Shown here: positions 1-8,542 of the stretch, piece after piece | Layout of the letters: every line of letters starts with the position of its first letter | Numbering within the stretch: the first letter of the stretch is position 1 | NCBI RefSeq assembly: GCF_003387475.1 | Contig: NZ_QUNO01000014.1 | Location: 186,001 to 250,000, forward strand | Direction of reading: 5' to 3' | From: Kutzneria buriramensis | GTDB taxonomy: Bacteria > Actinomycetota > Actinomycetes > Mycobacteriales > Pseudonocardiaceae | Length of the DNA stretch: 64,000 bases | Made by a program: the position numbers and the translations under genes | Notes under the pieces: model-generated | Databases searched by the model: none | The model's input: only the letters and a program-made list of their open reading frames with translations | Told to the model about the DNA's origin: nothing

Positions 1-684
1 CGCCAGCCCCATGTCGGTGTACGTGGGCGAGGCGCTGCTGCCGACCACCGTGCCGTTGCGCAGGATGTCGTAGCCGGCGACGGCCACGTTGTCGCTGGCC
101 GCGTTCCAGGTCAGGGTGATGCTGGTGGCGCTGGTGTCGCCGGCGGCGAGACCGGTCGGAGTGGTCGGAGGTGTGGTGTCGCCGGCGGAGTCGTTGAGGC
201 CGTAGACCTGCATCTCGTAGAAGGAGTAGCCGTAGCTGGTGCCGCGGGTCAGGCCGACGAAGCGCACGTACCGGCCGTGGCCGGACAGCCCGGTGAGGTC
301 GTCGGTCTTGCCGTCGCCGTCGTCGACCGAGGTGACGGTGGTGAAGTTGACGCCGTCGTCGGAGGCCTCGATGCGGTACTTCTTGGCGTAGGCGGCTTCC
401 CAGGTGAGGACGACTCGATGGAATGTGGCTTCCTGGCCGAGGTCGATCCGCAGCCACTGCGGGTCGGCGCCCTCGACGCTGGCCCACCGGGTGGAGCCGT
501 TGCCGTCGACGGCCCTGGAGCCGGCGTACGTGGCGCTTTCGACCGTGGAGGTGACGACGGGTTTTCCTTGGGAGAGAAGGACATCATCGTGCGGAGCGGC
601 CATGGCGAAGCCGGCCGGAAGCAGGATGACGGCGGCGACCAACGGACTGAACCGGACGAGTGGTCGTAGGCGGGTGGACGGCAC
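1..684 (-). CDS. Secreted discoidin (F5/8 C) plus fibronectin III protein, 3' end missing
   Basis: The gene runs off the left edge, so only the first 228 codons are seen. The GTG start at 684 is chosen because AAGGAG lies six bases upstream and because it gives a signal peptide (basic n-region, core VAAVILLPAGFA, then AAPHDD). Residues about 35-150 resemble an F5/8 type C carbohydrate-binding domain (AVDGNGSTRW, WLRIDLG, YVRFVGLTRG). From about 160 a fibronectin type III domain begins (TPTGLAAGDTSATSITLTWN). In actinomycetes this order usually precedes or follows a glycoside hydrolase or another binding module, so the full product is probably a secreted polysaccharide-active protein. The catalytic part, if any, is outside the window. 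An imperfect palindrome upstream suggests control by a ROK-type repressor. Confidence 0.8.
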   Translation of the reverse strand, partial: MPSTRLRPLVRFSPLVAAVILLPAGFAMAAPHDDVLLSQGKPVVTSTVESATYAGSRAVDGNGSTRWASVEGADPQWLRIDLGQEATFHRVVLTWEAAYAKKYRIEASDDGVNFTTVTSVDDGDGKTDDLTGLSGHGRYVRFVGLTRGTSYGYSFYEMQVYGLNDSAGDTTPPTTPTGLAAGDTSATSITLTWNAASDNVAVAGYDILRNGTVVGSSASPTYTDMGLA

Positions 685-757
685 GTCGCGCTCCTTGAGG
701 TGCCTAGGCGGTGGCTGGCGGCGGTGGGGCGGCGCGGGGTGAACATCGGGTTAACGG

Positions 758-774
758 TAAAGAAAGTTTCCTAA
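758..774. promoter_or_regulatory. Imperfect palindrome resembling the CsnR/ROK-type operator of secreted glycosidase genes
   Basis: Read on the minus strand the site is TTAGGAAACTTTCTTTA, close to the palindrome TTAGGAAA-N-TTTCCTAA. The left half is perfect and the right half has two mismatches. From memory, similar sites are bound by the ROK repressor CsnR upstream of chitosanase genes in Streptomyces-type bacteria. Its place 74 bases upstream of the GTG of the secreted discoidin gene fits a substrate-induced operator. The rest of 685-926 shows no gene. Confidence 0.5.
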
Positions 775-926
775 CTAACGACGCACTGTAGGAGATCGGG
801 ACGGCGCCTGACAAGACTCCGGACCGGCTTGAATCGGTCAAGAGGTCCGATCTCTGCGTGACTCGCGTTCACAAAGGACTCGACCGTGGCCGGCATTGCA
901 GACCGCGCAACGAAAGGGAGCGGCGC

Positions 927-1568
927 TCAGGACTTGAGCCAGGTCACGACGGCGAGCACGCGGCGGTGGTCGTCATCGGACGGCGGAAAATTCAGCTTGG
1001 AAAATATCGAGGAGATGTGCTTTTCCACCGCGCCCGCGGTGATCACCAGCCGCTTGCTGATCGCGCTGTTGGTGCGGCCCTCGGCCATCAGGCCCAGCAC
1101 CTCGCGCTCCCGCGGCGTCAACTCGTCCAGCGGATCCCGCCGCCGGCGCGCGAACAGCCCGGCGACCACCTCGGGATCGAGCACCGTGCCGCCCTCGGTG
1201 ACCCGGCGCAGCGCGTCGGACAGGTCCTCCAGCTTGGAGATCCGGTCCTTCAGCAGATAGCCGACGCCGCCGGCCGTCTCCGACAAGAGGTCGGAGGCGT
1301 AGGACTCCTCGACGTACTGGGACAGCACCAGCACCGCCGTCCCCGGCACCCGCCGCCGGGCCTCGATCGCCGCGCGCAGGCCCTCGTTGCTGAACGACGG
1401 CGGCATCCGCACGTCGGTGACCGCCACATCGGGCCGGTGCTCCACGACCGCACGCACCAACTGCTCGCCGTCCCCGACGGCCTCGACCACGGTCGCGCCG
1501 GCCTCGTCCAGGAGCCGGACCAAGCCCTCACGCAACAACAGCGAATCCTCGGCAAGCACCACGCGCAC
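927..1568 (-). CDS. NarL/LuxR-family response regulator
   Basis: 213 aa. An N-terminal receiver domain (MRVVLAEDSLLLREG, phospho-acceptor Asp52 in TDVRMPP, conserved Lys in YLLKD) is followed by a LuxR-type HTH (LTPREREVLGLMAEGRTNSAI ... VEKHISSIFSKL). The start is a GTG ten bases after the stop of the upstream histidine kinase, so the pair forms one transcript and a cognate two-component system. The divergent ABC transporter/FtsX genes are the likely regulatory target. The receiver motif MPPSFSNEG carries a few residues more than usual between the Asp loop and helix 3, as in many actinobacterial members. Confidence 0.93.
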   Translation of the reverse strand: MRVVLAEDSLLLREGLVRLLDEAGATVVEAVGDGEQLVRAVVEHRPDVAVTDVRMPPSFSNEGLRAAIEARRRVPGTAVLVLSQYVEESYASDLLSETAGGVGYLLKDRISKLEDLSDALRRVTEGGTVLDPEVVAGLFARRRRDPLDELTPREREVLGLMAEGRTNSAISKRLVITAGAVEKHISSIFSKLNFPPSDDDHRRVLAVVTWLKS

Positions 1569-1577
1569 GCACGGATG

Positions 1578-2825
1578 CTACTGGTCGACCGGGATCTCCG
1601 CGGTCAGAACCGTCGGCCCGCCGGCCGGGCTGTGCACGTCCAGCTGACCGTCGACCGCGGCGAGCCGGTCGACCAGCCCGGCCAGCCCGTGGCCCTTGCC
1701 CAGGTGCGCGCCGCCGACGCCGTCGTCGGTGACACGCAGCCAGAGCGTGTCGGTCTCCAGAGTCACCCGCACCGCGCACTTGCCGGCCCGGGAGTGCTTG
1801 GCGACGTTGGTCAGCGCCTCGCTGACCACGAAGTAGGCGGCGTTCTCCACCGCCTCGGGCAGCCGCACGTCCTCCGGCAGCTCACACTCCACCACCGTGT
1901 CCACGGGGCAGCGCGCGGCCGCCGCAGCCAGCGCGGGGCCGAGTCCCCGGTCGGTCAGGATGGGCGGCGCGATGCCCCGGGACACCGCCCGTAGCTCGGA
2001 CAGCGCCTCGCGGCTCTGCGTCAGCGCCTCGTCGACCAGGCCGCGCGCCGCCTCCGGGTTGTCGTCCAGACGCCGACGCACCGCCTCCAGGTCCATGGTC
2101 AACCGCACCAGCCGCTGCTGCGGACCGTCGTGGATGTCCCGCTCCACCCGCCGCAGCGTCTGGGCCTCGGCCTGCACGGCGGCGCTGCGGCTGGCGGTCA
2201 GCTGCTCGGTCCGGGCCCGCAGCGCCGCCTTCTCGTCGCTGAGCAGCGCCCGGGCCAGCGACACCTGGACCTGCACCAGGCGTCGCAACACCGGTCGCAC
2301 GGTGGCGAGGAACACCAGCCCGAGCAGGAAGTTCGTGACGGCGGTGCCCACATACCCGTGCCAGCCCAGGAGATCGTTGACACTGCCCGCCGAGGGGCCC
2401 GAGACCCACCCGTACAGCGGATACAGCGGGCCGAACACCGCGAGCACGGTCCACATCAGGGACACGATCCAGGTGAACATGGTCAGCGGTAGCGACACGA
2501 CCCCGTACAGCACGTCCCGCCAGGCCTGCGGATCCCTCAGCACGGCCACGCTCCGCGCGAAGGTGCTGCCGGTCGGCTGCAGGTACGACGTGGGCGGCAG
2601 GTCGGCCCCGGTCACCGCGCGTGCCCGGCGTCGCGCCAACTCCGCGAACCACTGCGCGGCGCCGAGCACCGCCGCCAGCAGCGGAATGCCGATCCAGATC
2701 ACCAACGTCCCGGCGCCCAGCGACACGCCGACGGCGAGCACGGCGAAGCTCGCCAGGGCGATGGGCAACCCGGTGATCAGGTAGACGAAGTCGCGGCGGG
2801 CCTGGATCAGCATGCCGCCAAGCAT
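1578..2825 (-). CDS. Membrane sensor histidine kinase (HisKA_3 type)
   Basis: About 415 aa. The N-terminal half has four to five hydrophobic segments (about residues 17-60, 105-135 and 160-178), matching the actinobacterial membrane sensor domain seen in this kinase family. A coiled stretch is followed by the dimerisation/phospho-acceptor box VERDIHDGPQQRLV (His232 in the longest form), the N-box SEALTNVAKHSRA and the G-box DDGVGGA/GHGLAGL. The start may be ATG 2825 or ATG 2815 (MLIQARRDF). It is co-transcribed with the downstream response regulator and divergent from an ABC/FtsX exporter. This arrangement is known for sensing of envelope stress or antimicrobial peptides; the ligand cannot be read from sequence. 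Confidence 0.92.
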   Translation of the reverse strand: MLGGMLIQARRDFVYLITGLPIALASFAVLAVGVSLGAGTLVIWIGIPLLAAVLGAAQWFAELARRRARAVTGADLPPTSYLQPTGSTFARSVAVLRDPQAWRDVLYGVVSLPLTMFTWIVSLMWTVLAVFGPLYPLYGWVSGPSAGSVNDLLGWHGYVGTAVTNFLLGLVFLATVRPVLRRLVQVQVSLARALLSDEKAALRARTEQLTASRSAAVQAEAQTLRRVERDIHDGPQQRLVRLTMDLEAVRRRLDDNPEAARGLVDEALTQSREALSELRAVSRGIAPPILTDRGLGPALAAAAARCPVDTVVECELPEDVRLPEAVENAAYFVVSEALTNVAKHSRAGKCAVRVTLETDTLWLRVTDDGVGGAHLGKGHGLAGLVDRLAAVDGQLDVHSPAGGPTVLTAEIPVDQ

Positions 2826-2869
2826 CGCCGCCCGCCGGGCCCCGGTGCCACCGGGGCACCCCGATGGGT

Positions 2870-2893
2870 GGGGGTGGGGCTAGCCCCACCCCC
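2870..2893. promoter_or_regulatory. 24-bp perfect palindrome in the divergent kinase / ABC transporter promoter region
   Basis: The sequence is GGGGGTGGGG-CTAG-CCCCACCCCC, a perfect palindrome centred on CTAG. It lies 45 bases upstream of the kinase start and 55 bases upstream of the GTG of the ABC gene. It may be an operator for the response regulator or a strong hairpin that insulates the two transcripts. It lacks a T-tract, so a simple intrinsic terminator is less likely. Confidence 0.5.
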
Positions 2894-2948
2894 GACGGGC
2901 CAGGTCGCCGGATCGTGTGCCGCCCCCGTCGTTCCTACCATTTTCCAG

Positions 2949-3686
2949 GTGAATACGACGAACACAGCGCTGGCGCTGGAGTCGGTGCGCAAGGTGTACG
3001 GGTCGGGCGACGGCGCGGTCACCGCGCTGGACGGGGTGACGGTCACCCTGCGGCGGGCCAGCTTCACCGCCGTGATGGGGCCGTCCGGCTCCGGCAAGAG
3101 CACCTTCCTGCACTGCGCGGCCGGCCTGGACAAGCCGACCTCGGGGCGGGTGCTGCTCGGCGGCACCGACCTCACCGGCCTGCGCGAGACGGCGCTGACC
3201 GGTCTGCGCCGCGACCGGATCGGCTTCGTCTTCCAGGCCTACAACCTGTTGCCGTCGCTGACCGTGCGGCAGAACATCACGCTGCCGGCGCGGCTGGCCG
3301 GCCGGCAGTTGGATCCCCGCTGGCTGCGGGAGATCGTGGAACGGGTGGGCATCGCCGACCGGCTCGACCACCGGCCGTCCGAGCTGTCCGGCGGCCAGCA
3401 GCAGCGGGTGGCCATCGCTCGCGCGCTGGTCGGCAAGCCCGAGGTGCTGCTGGCCGACGAGCCGACCGGCGCGTTGGACACGCGGACCGGCCGGCAGGTG
3501 CTCGACCTGCTGCGCGGTGTGGTGGACACGTTGGGGCAGACGGTGTTGATGGTGACGCACGACCCGGTGGCCGCCTCCGCGGCGCACAGCGTGCTGTTCC
3601 TGGCCGACGGCAAGCTCGCCGGCGAGCTGGTCCGGCCCACGCCGGAGCGGGTCGCCGAGCGGATGACCCACCTCGGGGAGTGGTGA
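2949..3686 (+). CDS. ABC transporter ATP-binding protein (MacB/LolD-like)
   Basis: 245 aa when started at GTG 2949 (MNTTNTALALESVRKVYGSG), the point where family similarity begins; the frame is open further upstream. Walker A GPSGSGKS at residues 44-51, Q-loop in FVFQAYNLLPSLT, signature LSGGQQQR from 146, Walker B VLLADEP at 167-173, and the H-loop MVTHDP. This is the ATPase of the family that partners FtsX-like permeases. The stop overlaps the GTG codons that open the downstream permease gene. It is divergent from the two-component system at 927-2825, which probably controls it. Confidence 0.95.
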   Translation: MNTTNTALALESVRKVYGSGDGAVTALDGVTVTLRRASFTAVMGPSGSGKSTFLHCAAGLDKPTSGRVLLGGTDLTGLRETALTGLRRDRIGFVFQAYNLLPSLTVRQNITLPARLAGRQLDPRWLREIVERVGIADRLDHRPSELSGGQQQRVAIARALVGKPEVLLADEPTGALDTRTGRQVLDLLRGVVDTLGQTVLMVTHDPVAASAAHSVLFLADGKLAGELVRPTPERVAERMTHLGEW

Positions 3687-3691
3687 TCACC

Positions 3692-6193
3692 GTGCTGGAC
3701 CTGGCCTGGCAGACGATCAAGGCGCGCAAGGGCGGTTTCGTCGGCGCGTTCATCGCGATCCTGTGCGGCACCGCGCTGGTGGCGGGCTGCGGCATTCTGA
3801 TGGAGTCCGGGCTGCGGGCGGGCGTGCCGGCGCAGCGCTACGCCGGGGCCGCCGTGGTGGTCGGCGGCGACCAGTCCGTGCACGCACCCGGCGGGGACGC
3901 GCTGGAGTTCCAGCCGGTCAGCGAGCAGCCGTCGATCTCGGCGGATCTCGTCGGCAAGATCGCCGCCGTGCCCGGTGTGCGGGCGGCGGTGCCGGACGTG
4001 AGCTTCCCCGCGCAGGTCGTCGGGGTGTCGGGGGCTTCCCTCGGCCACAACTGGGATTCCACTGCGCTGGCACCGTATGCGCTGCGGGCGGGTCGAGCGC
4101 CGGCGGGCCCGGACGAGGTGGCACTGGACGCCGATCTGGCCCGGCGTGCCGGCGTCTCGGTCGGCCAGCGGGTGCAGGTGATGACCCGGTCCGTGCCGGT
4201 GTCCTATGTGGTCAGTGGCATCGTCGCCTTACCGGAGACGCCGAGGCAGGCGGCGATGTTCTTCACCGCCGCGCGGGCGGCCGAGCTCGCAGGGCGGCCC
4301 GGCCGGGTCACCGCGATCGGCGTTCTTTCGTCCCCCGACAACACATCCGACACTTTGGCCGACCGCGTGAACGCGGTGCTGGCCGGCGACCACGTCTCCG
4401 TGGCCACGGGCGTGGAGCGCAGCGCGGTCGAGTTCACCGACGTCGGCCAGACTCGGACCTTGCTGTTCCTGCTGGCCGGCTCCTTCGGCGGTTACGCGCT
4501 GATGGTGGCGATCTTCGTGGTGGCCAGCACTTTGGCGCTGGCCGTCGAGCAGCGCCGCCGCGAGTTCGCGCTGCTGCGGGCGATCGCCGCCACGCCGCGG
4601 CAGATCCGCAAGCTGATCGGCGTCGAGACGACGGTGGTCGCCACGCTCGCCGGGGTGCTCGGCAGCGGGCTCGGAATCGCGGTGGCGTACGGAATGCGCG
4701 ACGCCTTCGCGAGCATCGGCTTCGTGCCGGCGGACTTCGAGCTCGCCGTTGGGCCGATCCCGCTGGTGGCGGCGTTTCTGACCGGACTCGGCGCGGCCCG
4801 GCTGGCGGCGTGGACCGCCTCGCGGCGTCCCTCCTCGATCAACCCCGTCGAGGCGCTGGGGGAGGCGGCGGTGCAGCCGCGCCGGCTCGGCCGGGCACGG
4901 ACGATCATCGGCTGGGTGCTCGTCGTCATCGGCACGGGTGCGGCCACGGTGCCGTTGTTCGTGCACGGACAGGCGGCGACGGCGATCTCGGCGTCGTCGG
5001 TGCTGGTCAACCTGACCGGCCTAGCGTTGCTGGGGCCCATGGTCGTGGCGAAGGCGGTCGGCCTGGTGGCCTCGATCCTGGGCCGGATCTCCCGCGTCGG
5101 CGGGTATCTCGCTGCCGCCAACACCAGCGCGAACACCCGACGTCTGGCCGCCGCGGTGACCCCGCTGATGCTGGCGGTGAGCTTCGCGGTGGTCATCTTC
5201 TACAGCGAGGTCATCAGCACCAGCGCCGCCCAACAGCAGACCGCGCAGACGACCACCGCCGACTACACGATCACCGGCGCCGGCGGTGTCTCGCCCGATG
5301 TCGCCGTCGCCGCGCGAGGCGTAACCGGGGTGACCGCCGCGACCTCGGTCGTCCGCACCGAGATCATGGTGGCCTACCGTGAGGACAAGAGCTTCCGGAT
5401 CGAGCGGACGCCGGCCGAGGGCCTCGACCAGGCGAAGGGCGTGCTGGATCTGGGCGTCACCGCGGGCCGGATCGAGGACCTCGCCGGCGACACGGTCGCG
5501 TTGAGCCAGGCCGAAGCCGGTTACCTCGGCAAGAATCTCGGCGACACCGTCGACTTCACCTACGGCGACGGTACTCCGGCGCACGCCCGCCTGGTCGCCA
5601 CCTTCACCCACGACCTCGCCTTCGGCGACTACGTGCTGCCGGCCGCGGCGGTTCGCGCGCACACAACGTCCATGATGGACAGTGCTGTGCTGGTCCGCGG
5701 ACCGCGGGCCGGCGAGGCGTTGAAGACCTTGGCGCAGCGGTATCCGGGCCTGACCGTCATCGGCGGCACCGTGACCTCGGCACCCCTGGACGGCAATCAG
5801 CAGTTCATGCTGAACCTGGTGGCCGTCGGCGTGATCCTGGGCTATGTCGCCATCTCGGTGGCCAACACGCTGGTGATGTCCACCGCGCAGCGCGGCCGGG
5901 AGTTCGCGCTGCTGCGGCTGATCGGCAGCACCCGCCGGCAGGTCGCGCGGATGATGCGGGCCGAGGCGCTGCTGACGGTGGGCATCGCGATCGTGCTGGG
6001 CTCGCTCATTCCCGTGCTGCCACTGGCTTTGCTCGGCGTCGGGCTCATCGGCAACCCGATCATGCCCACCCCGCTGACCGTCTACTTCGGAATCGTCGCC
6101 GGCGCGGCGGCGCTGGGCATCGTGTCGCTCGCCGTGTCGACGAGGATCGGCCTGCGCGCCCGCCCGATCGACGCGATCGGGCTGCGCGAGTAG
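3692..6193 (+). CDS. FtsX-like ABC transporter permease, two-domain
   Basis: About 833 aa. The start is ambiguous between GTG 3683, overlapping the ATPase stop, and GTG 3692 (MLDLAWQTIKARK). I chose 3692 because GGGGAG ends 11 bases before it, whereas 3683 would leave only two. The protein has an N-terminal membrane helix (GAFIAILCGTALVAGC), a large extracytoplasmic domain, a first FtsX domain with three helices (about residues 255-390), two further helices, a second extracytoplasmic domain and a second FtsX domain at the C-terminus (VGVILGYVAISVANTLVM ... GREFALLRLIGSTRRQV). It is probably a drug, peptide or lipoprotein exporter. A rare TTA leucine codon lies at 4229-4231. Confidence 0.93.
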   Translation: MLDLAWQTIKARKGGFVGAFIAILCGTALVAGCGILMESGLRAGVPAQRYAGAAVVVGGDQSVHAPGGDALEFQPVSEQPSISADLVGKIAAVPGVRAAVPDVSFPAQVVGVSGASLGHNWDSTALAPYALRAGRAPAGPDEVALDADLARRAGVSVGQRVQVMTRSVPVSYVVSGIVALPETPRQAAMFFTAARAAELAGRPGRVTAIGVLSSPDNTSDTLADRVNAVLAGDHVSVATGVERSAVEFTDVGQTRTLLFLLAGSFGGYALMVAIFVVASTLALAVEQRRREFALLRAIAATPRQIRKLIGVETTVVATLAGVLGSGLGIAVAYGMRDAFASIGFVPADFELAVGPIPLVAAFLTGLGAARLAAWTASRRPSSINPVEALGEAAVQPRRLGRARTIIGWVLVVIGTGAATVPLFVHGQAATAISASSVLVNLTGLALLGPMVVAKAVGLVASILGRISRVGGYLAAANTSANTRRLAAAVTPLMLAVSFAVVIFYSEVISTSAAQQQTAQTTTADYTITGAGGVSPDVAVAARGVTGVTAATSVVRTEIMVAYREDKSFRIERTPAEGLDQAKGVLDLGVTAGRIEDLAGDTVALSQAEAGYLGKNLGDTVDFTYGDGTPAHARLVATFTHDLAFGDYVLPAAAVRAHTTSMMDSAVLVRGPRAGEALKTLAQRYPGLTVIGGTVTSAPLDGNQQFMLNLVAVGVILGYVAISVANTLVMSTAQRGREFALLRLIGSTRRQVARMMRAEALLTVGIAIVLGSLIPVLPLALLGVGLIGNPIMPTPLTVYFGIVAGAAALGIVSLAVSTRIGLRARPIDAIGLRE

Positions 6194-6197
6194 CGGC

Positions 6198-6719
6198 TCA
6201 GCCGATGATCTGCTCGGTGGCCCAGTCGGTCCAGTCCCGGGTGAGCTCCGACAGGCGCCGGCCGAACTCCAGCACGAGCCGCCCGTAGAGCAGCAGGTCG
6301 GTCTCGCCGTCGCCCCAGTCGATGGTGTCGTGGAGGATGCCCAGCGCGATGACGTCCTCCTCGGCGCGTGCCCGCACCCAGCCCAGGTAGTCCCGGACCT
6401 GGCCGCGGGTGACGCCGCCGAGGAGGAACACGCGCAGCAGGAGCTCGCTGCGCGGATGCGCCTCGGGCGTGGTCGCCAGCAGCCAGCGTCGCAGCTCGGC
6501 CAATCCGGTCGCGGTCGGCGCGTACTCCTTGCGGCCGCGGGGACCCCGCGCCGTGACGGTGACCAGGCCGGCGTCGGCGAGCCTGGCCGGCTCGGTGTAG
6601 ATCTGGCTCCTCGTCGCCGGCCAGACCGTCCCCAGCGACGCGGTGAAGATCTGGATCAGGTCGTAGCCGCTGGCCGGGCCCTCGCGCAGCAGGCCGATCG
6701 GCGCGTGCCGCAGGCTCAT
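6198..6719 (-). CDS. PadR-family transcriptional regulator
   Basis: 173 aa from ATG 6719 (MSLRHAPIGLLREGPASGYDL), with AAGGGG six bases upstream. The start at 6773 would add a 17-residue basic tail without family support. The N-terminal winged helix (SGYDLIQIF, QIYTEPARLADAGLV, GRKEYAPTATG) and the C-terminal helical dimerisation domain are typical of PadR. It converges on the FtsX permease gene and is divergent from the TMEM175 channel gene at 6889, which is its likely target along with itself. Confidence 0.9.
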   Translation of the reverse strand: MSLRHAPIGLLREGPASGYDLIQIFTASLGTVWPATRSQIYTEPARLADAGLVTVTARGPRGRKEYAPTATGLAELRRWLLATTPEAHPRSELLLRVFLLGGVTRGQVRDYLGWVRARAEEDVIALGILHDTIDWGDGETDLLLYGRLVLEFGRRLSELTRDWTDWATEQIIG

Positions 6720-6811
6720 CCGGCACCCCTTCCCTCGCTGACGGGTTCGGCCCCGATGTCCGAGTTTGACCATCCAACCCTATACCTTTCTATCTTGACT
6801 GGTTCGACATT

Positions 6812-6836
6812 GACCGTCTACTTTTGGACCGTCTAA
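6812..6836. promoter_or_regulatory. Direct repeat GACCGTCTA in the PadR / TMEM175 intergenic region
   Basis: GACCGTCTA occurs at 6812-6820 and again at 6828-6836, 16 bp apart. It lies between the PadR start and the channel gene and next to TTGACT/TTGACC boxes that could serve as -35 elements. I read it as a possible operator; no palindrome typical of PadR is obvious. Confidence 0.3.
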
Positions 6837-6888
6837 TGACGGACTGTCGCGCGGAGCCCGCGCGTGGCTTCCCCGAAAGGAACAGTGG

Positions 6889-7524
6889 ATGTCCGAGACT
6901 GCTGCGCGCCCGCAGGCGCCCGCCGAGGCCGGCGCCCCGGAACGGTTGATCTACTTCTCGGACGCCGTGATCGCCATCGCCCTCACGCTGCTGGCGCTGG
7001 AGCTGCCGACGCCGACCGGCGACGTGCACGGCAACGCCGGCGTGCTCCAGTTCCTGGGCGCGCACTCCGCCGAGTACATCGCGTTCCTGATCAGCTTCGC
7101 CGCGGTGGCCATGCACTGGCTGATCCACCAGCGGCTGTTTCGGTACGTGAGCGGCCTCCAGGGCCAGGTGATCCGGTGGAACCTGCTGTGGCTGCTGATG
7201 ATCGTGCTGATGCCGTTCACCACCAAGCTGCTGACCAGCGAGGCCGACGCCTTCCAGGTGCAGTTCGTCGTCTACGCCGTCGACCAGGCGCTGGCGGGCT
7301 TGTTCCTGGTGCTGGCCTTCGGCGGCGTGCGCCGCGGCGGCCTGCTCAAGCCCGCTACCCCGGCCGACGTGGTCACCGAGCAGACGGACTTCATGATCGC
7401 GGTGATCGTGATGTTCCTGGTGTCGATTCCGGTCGCCTTCGTGACGAACCTCGCCGAGCTGTGCTGGCTGCTGCTGCCGGTGATCCGCAAGGTCGTGCAG
7501 CTCGTCCGGCGGCGGGGCGCCTGA
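6889..7524 (+). CDS. TMEM175-family (DUF1211) potassium channel-like membrane protein
   Basis: 211 aa with six hydrophobic segments. The family signature RxxxFSD is present at the start of helix 1 (RLIYFSDAVIAIALTLLALEL). Helices follow at HSAEYIAFLISFAAVAMHWL, NLLWLLMIVLMPF, VVYAVDQALAGLFLVLAF, FMIAVIVMFLVSIPVAFV and the C-terminus. Bacterial members form tetrameric cation channels with one repeat per chain. A paralogue lies at 58826. It is divergent from a PadR regulator that probably controls it. The ATG at 6889 follows an AAAGGAAC sequence. Confidence 0.88.
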   Translation: MSETAARPQAPAEAGAPERLIYFSDAVIAIALTLLALELPTPTGDVHGNAGVLQFLGAHSAEYIAFLISFAAVAMHWLIHQRLFRYVSGLQGQVIRWNLLWLLMIVLMPFTTKLLTSEADAFQVQFVVYAVDQALAGLFLVLAFGGVRRGGLLKPATPADVVTEQTDFMIAVIVMFLVSIPVAFVTNLAELCWLLLPVIRKVVQLVRRRGA

Positions 7525-7625
7525 GCTACTCCGGCACCCCCTGGGGCTGACCCCGGCCCCTCGCGCGGATGCCGGGGCGGCGGTTGACTGGGGGTTCGAG
7601 CCAGCACCGGAAGGGATGTCCGCCG

Positions 7626-8495
7626 ATGTGTCGCTTGTTCGGGATGACGGCCGCGCCGCAGCGGGTGCACGCCACGTTCTGGCTGCTCGAAGCCCCCGAC
7701 AGCCTGGCCCGGCAGAGCCGCCGCGAACCCGACGGCACGGGCCTGGGCACCTTCGCCGAGGACGGCACGCCGGTGGTGGAGAAGCAGCCGCTGGCCGCAT
7801 ACCGGGACGAGGAGTTCGCCCGCGAGGCCAAGCAGCGGGAGTCGACCACGTTCCTCGCCCACATCCGGTACGCCTCCACGGGCGGCCTGGACCCGCGCAA
7901 CACCCACCCGTTCGAGCAGGGCGGCCGGCTGTTCGCGCACAACGGCGTCATCCAGGACCTGCCGGCGCTGGAGGCCGAGCTCGGCGACCACCGGGACCTG
8001 GTGGCCGGCGACACCGACTCGGAGCGGTTCTTCGCGCTGATCACCAAGCACATCGACGACAACGGCGGCGACGTCGGCGCGGCGATCGCCACCGCGGCCC
8101 AGTGGGTGGCCGACAACCTGCCGGTCTACGCGATCAACCTCGTGCTGACCACGCCGACCGGGCTGTGGGCGCTGCGCTACCCCGACACGCACTACCTGTT
8201 CGTGCTCCGGCGCGCCGCCGGCGGTCCGCACGGCGGCCGGCACCTGGAGCACGCGAGCGCCGCTGGCCGGATCCGGGCCCGTTCCGGCGACCTGTCCGGC
8301 TGTCCGGCGGTCGTCGTGGCCAGCGAGCGGATGGACGAGGACCCGGGCTGGCAGCCGCTGCGGCCCGGCGAGCTGCTGCACGTGGACGGCGATCTCGTGA
8401 GCACGAGGCGCGTCGTGCTGGAGCGGCCGCCGCAGAACCTGCTGACGTTGCACCAGCTCGGCAAGCACGCCGCCGCCTCCCAGTCCGGCACGTGA
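7626..8495 (+). CDS. Class II glutamine amidotransferase (GATase_4/EgtC-like)
   Basis: 289 aa from ATG 7626, chosen because the mature enzyme needs Cys2 (MCRLFGMTA) as the Ntn nucleophile; the frame is open upstream. Typical motifs are HIRYASTGG, NTHPFEQGGRLFAHNG and DTDSERFFALI. The family contains EgtC-type amidohydrolases and many actinobacterial proteins of unknown substrate. There are no egt genes nearby, so an ergothioneine role is not supported here. Confidence 0.9.
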   Translation: MCRLFGMTAAPQRVHATFWLLEAPDSLARQSRREPDGTGLGTFAEDGTPVVEKQPLAAYRDEEFAREAKQRESTTFLAHIRYASTGGLDPRNTHPFEQGGRLFAHNGVIQDLPALEAELGDHRDLVAGDTDSERFFALITKHIDDNGGDVGAAIATAAQWVADNLPVYAINLVLTTPTGLWALRYPDTHYLFVLRRAAGGPHGGRHLEHASAAGRIRARSGDLSGCPAVVVASERMDEDPGWQPLRPGELLHVDGDLVSTRRVVLERPPQNLLTLHQLGKHAAASQSGT

Positions 8496-8507
8496 CGCAG
8501 GTCATTC

Positions 8508-8533
8508 GCAACGCCGGCGGACCGGCCGGGAAC
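8508..8533 (+). promoter_or_regulatory. Putative ECF-sigma promoter, leaderless, of the secreted exodomain paralogue
   Basis: GCAAC at 8508-8512 and GGGAAC at 8528-8533 are separated by 15 bases, and the ATG follows 35 bases after the first box. The same two boxes, same spacing and same distance to the start codon occur before the sigma factor gene (9207-9232). The start codon lies too close for a Shine-Dalgarno sequence, so a leaderless transcript is likely. Confidence 0.6.
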
Positions 8534-8542
8534 ACACCGGGC

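Noticed and set aside
7591-7602. GGGGTTCGAGCC resembling a tRNA T-arm
   Set aside because: No matching acceptor, D or anticodon stems can be built around it; it is upstream of the amidotransferase gene.
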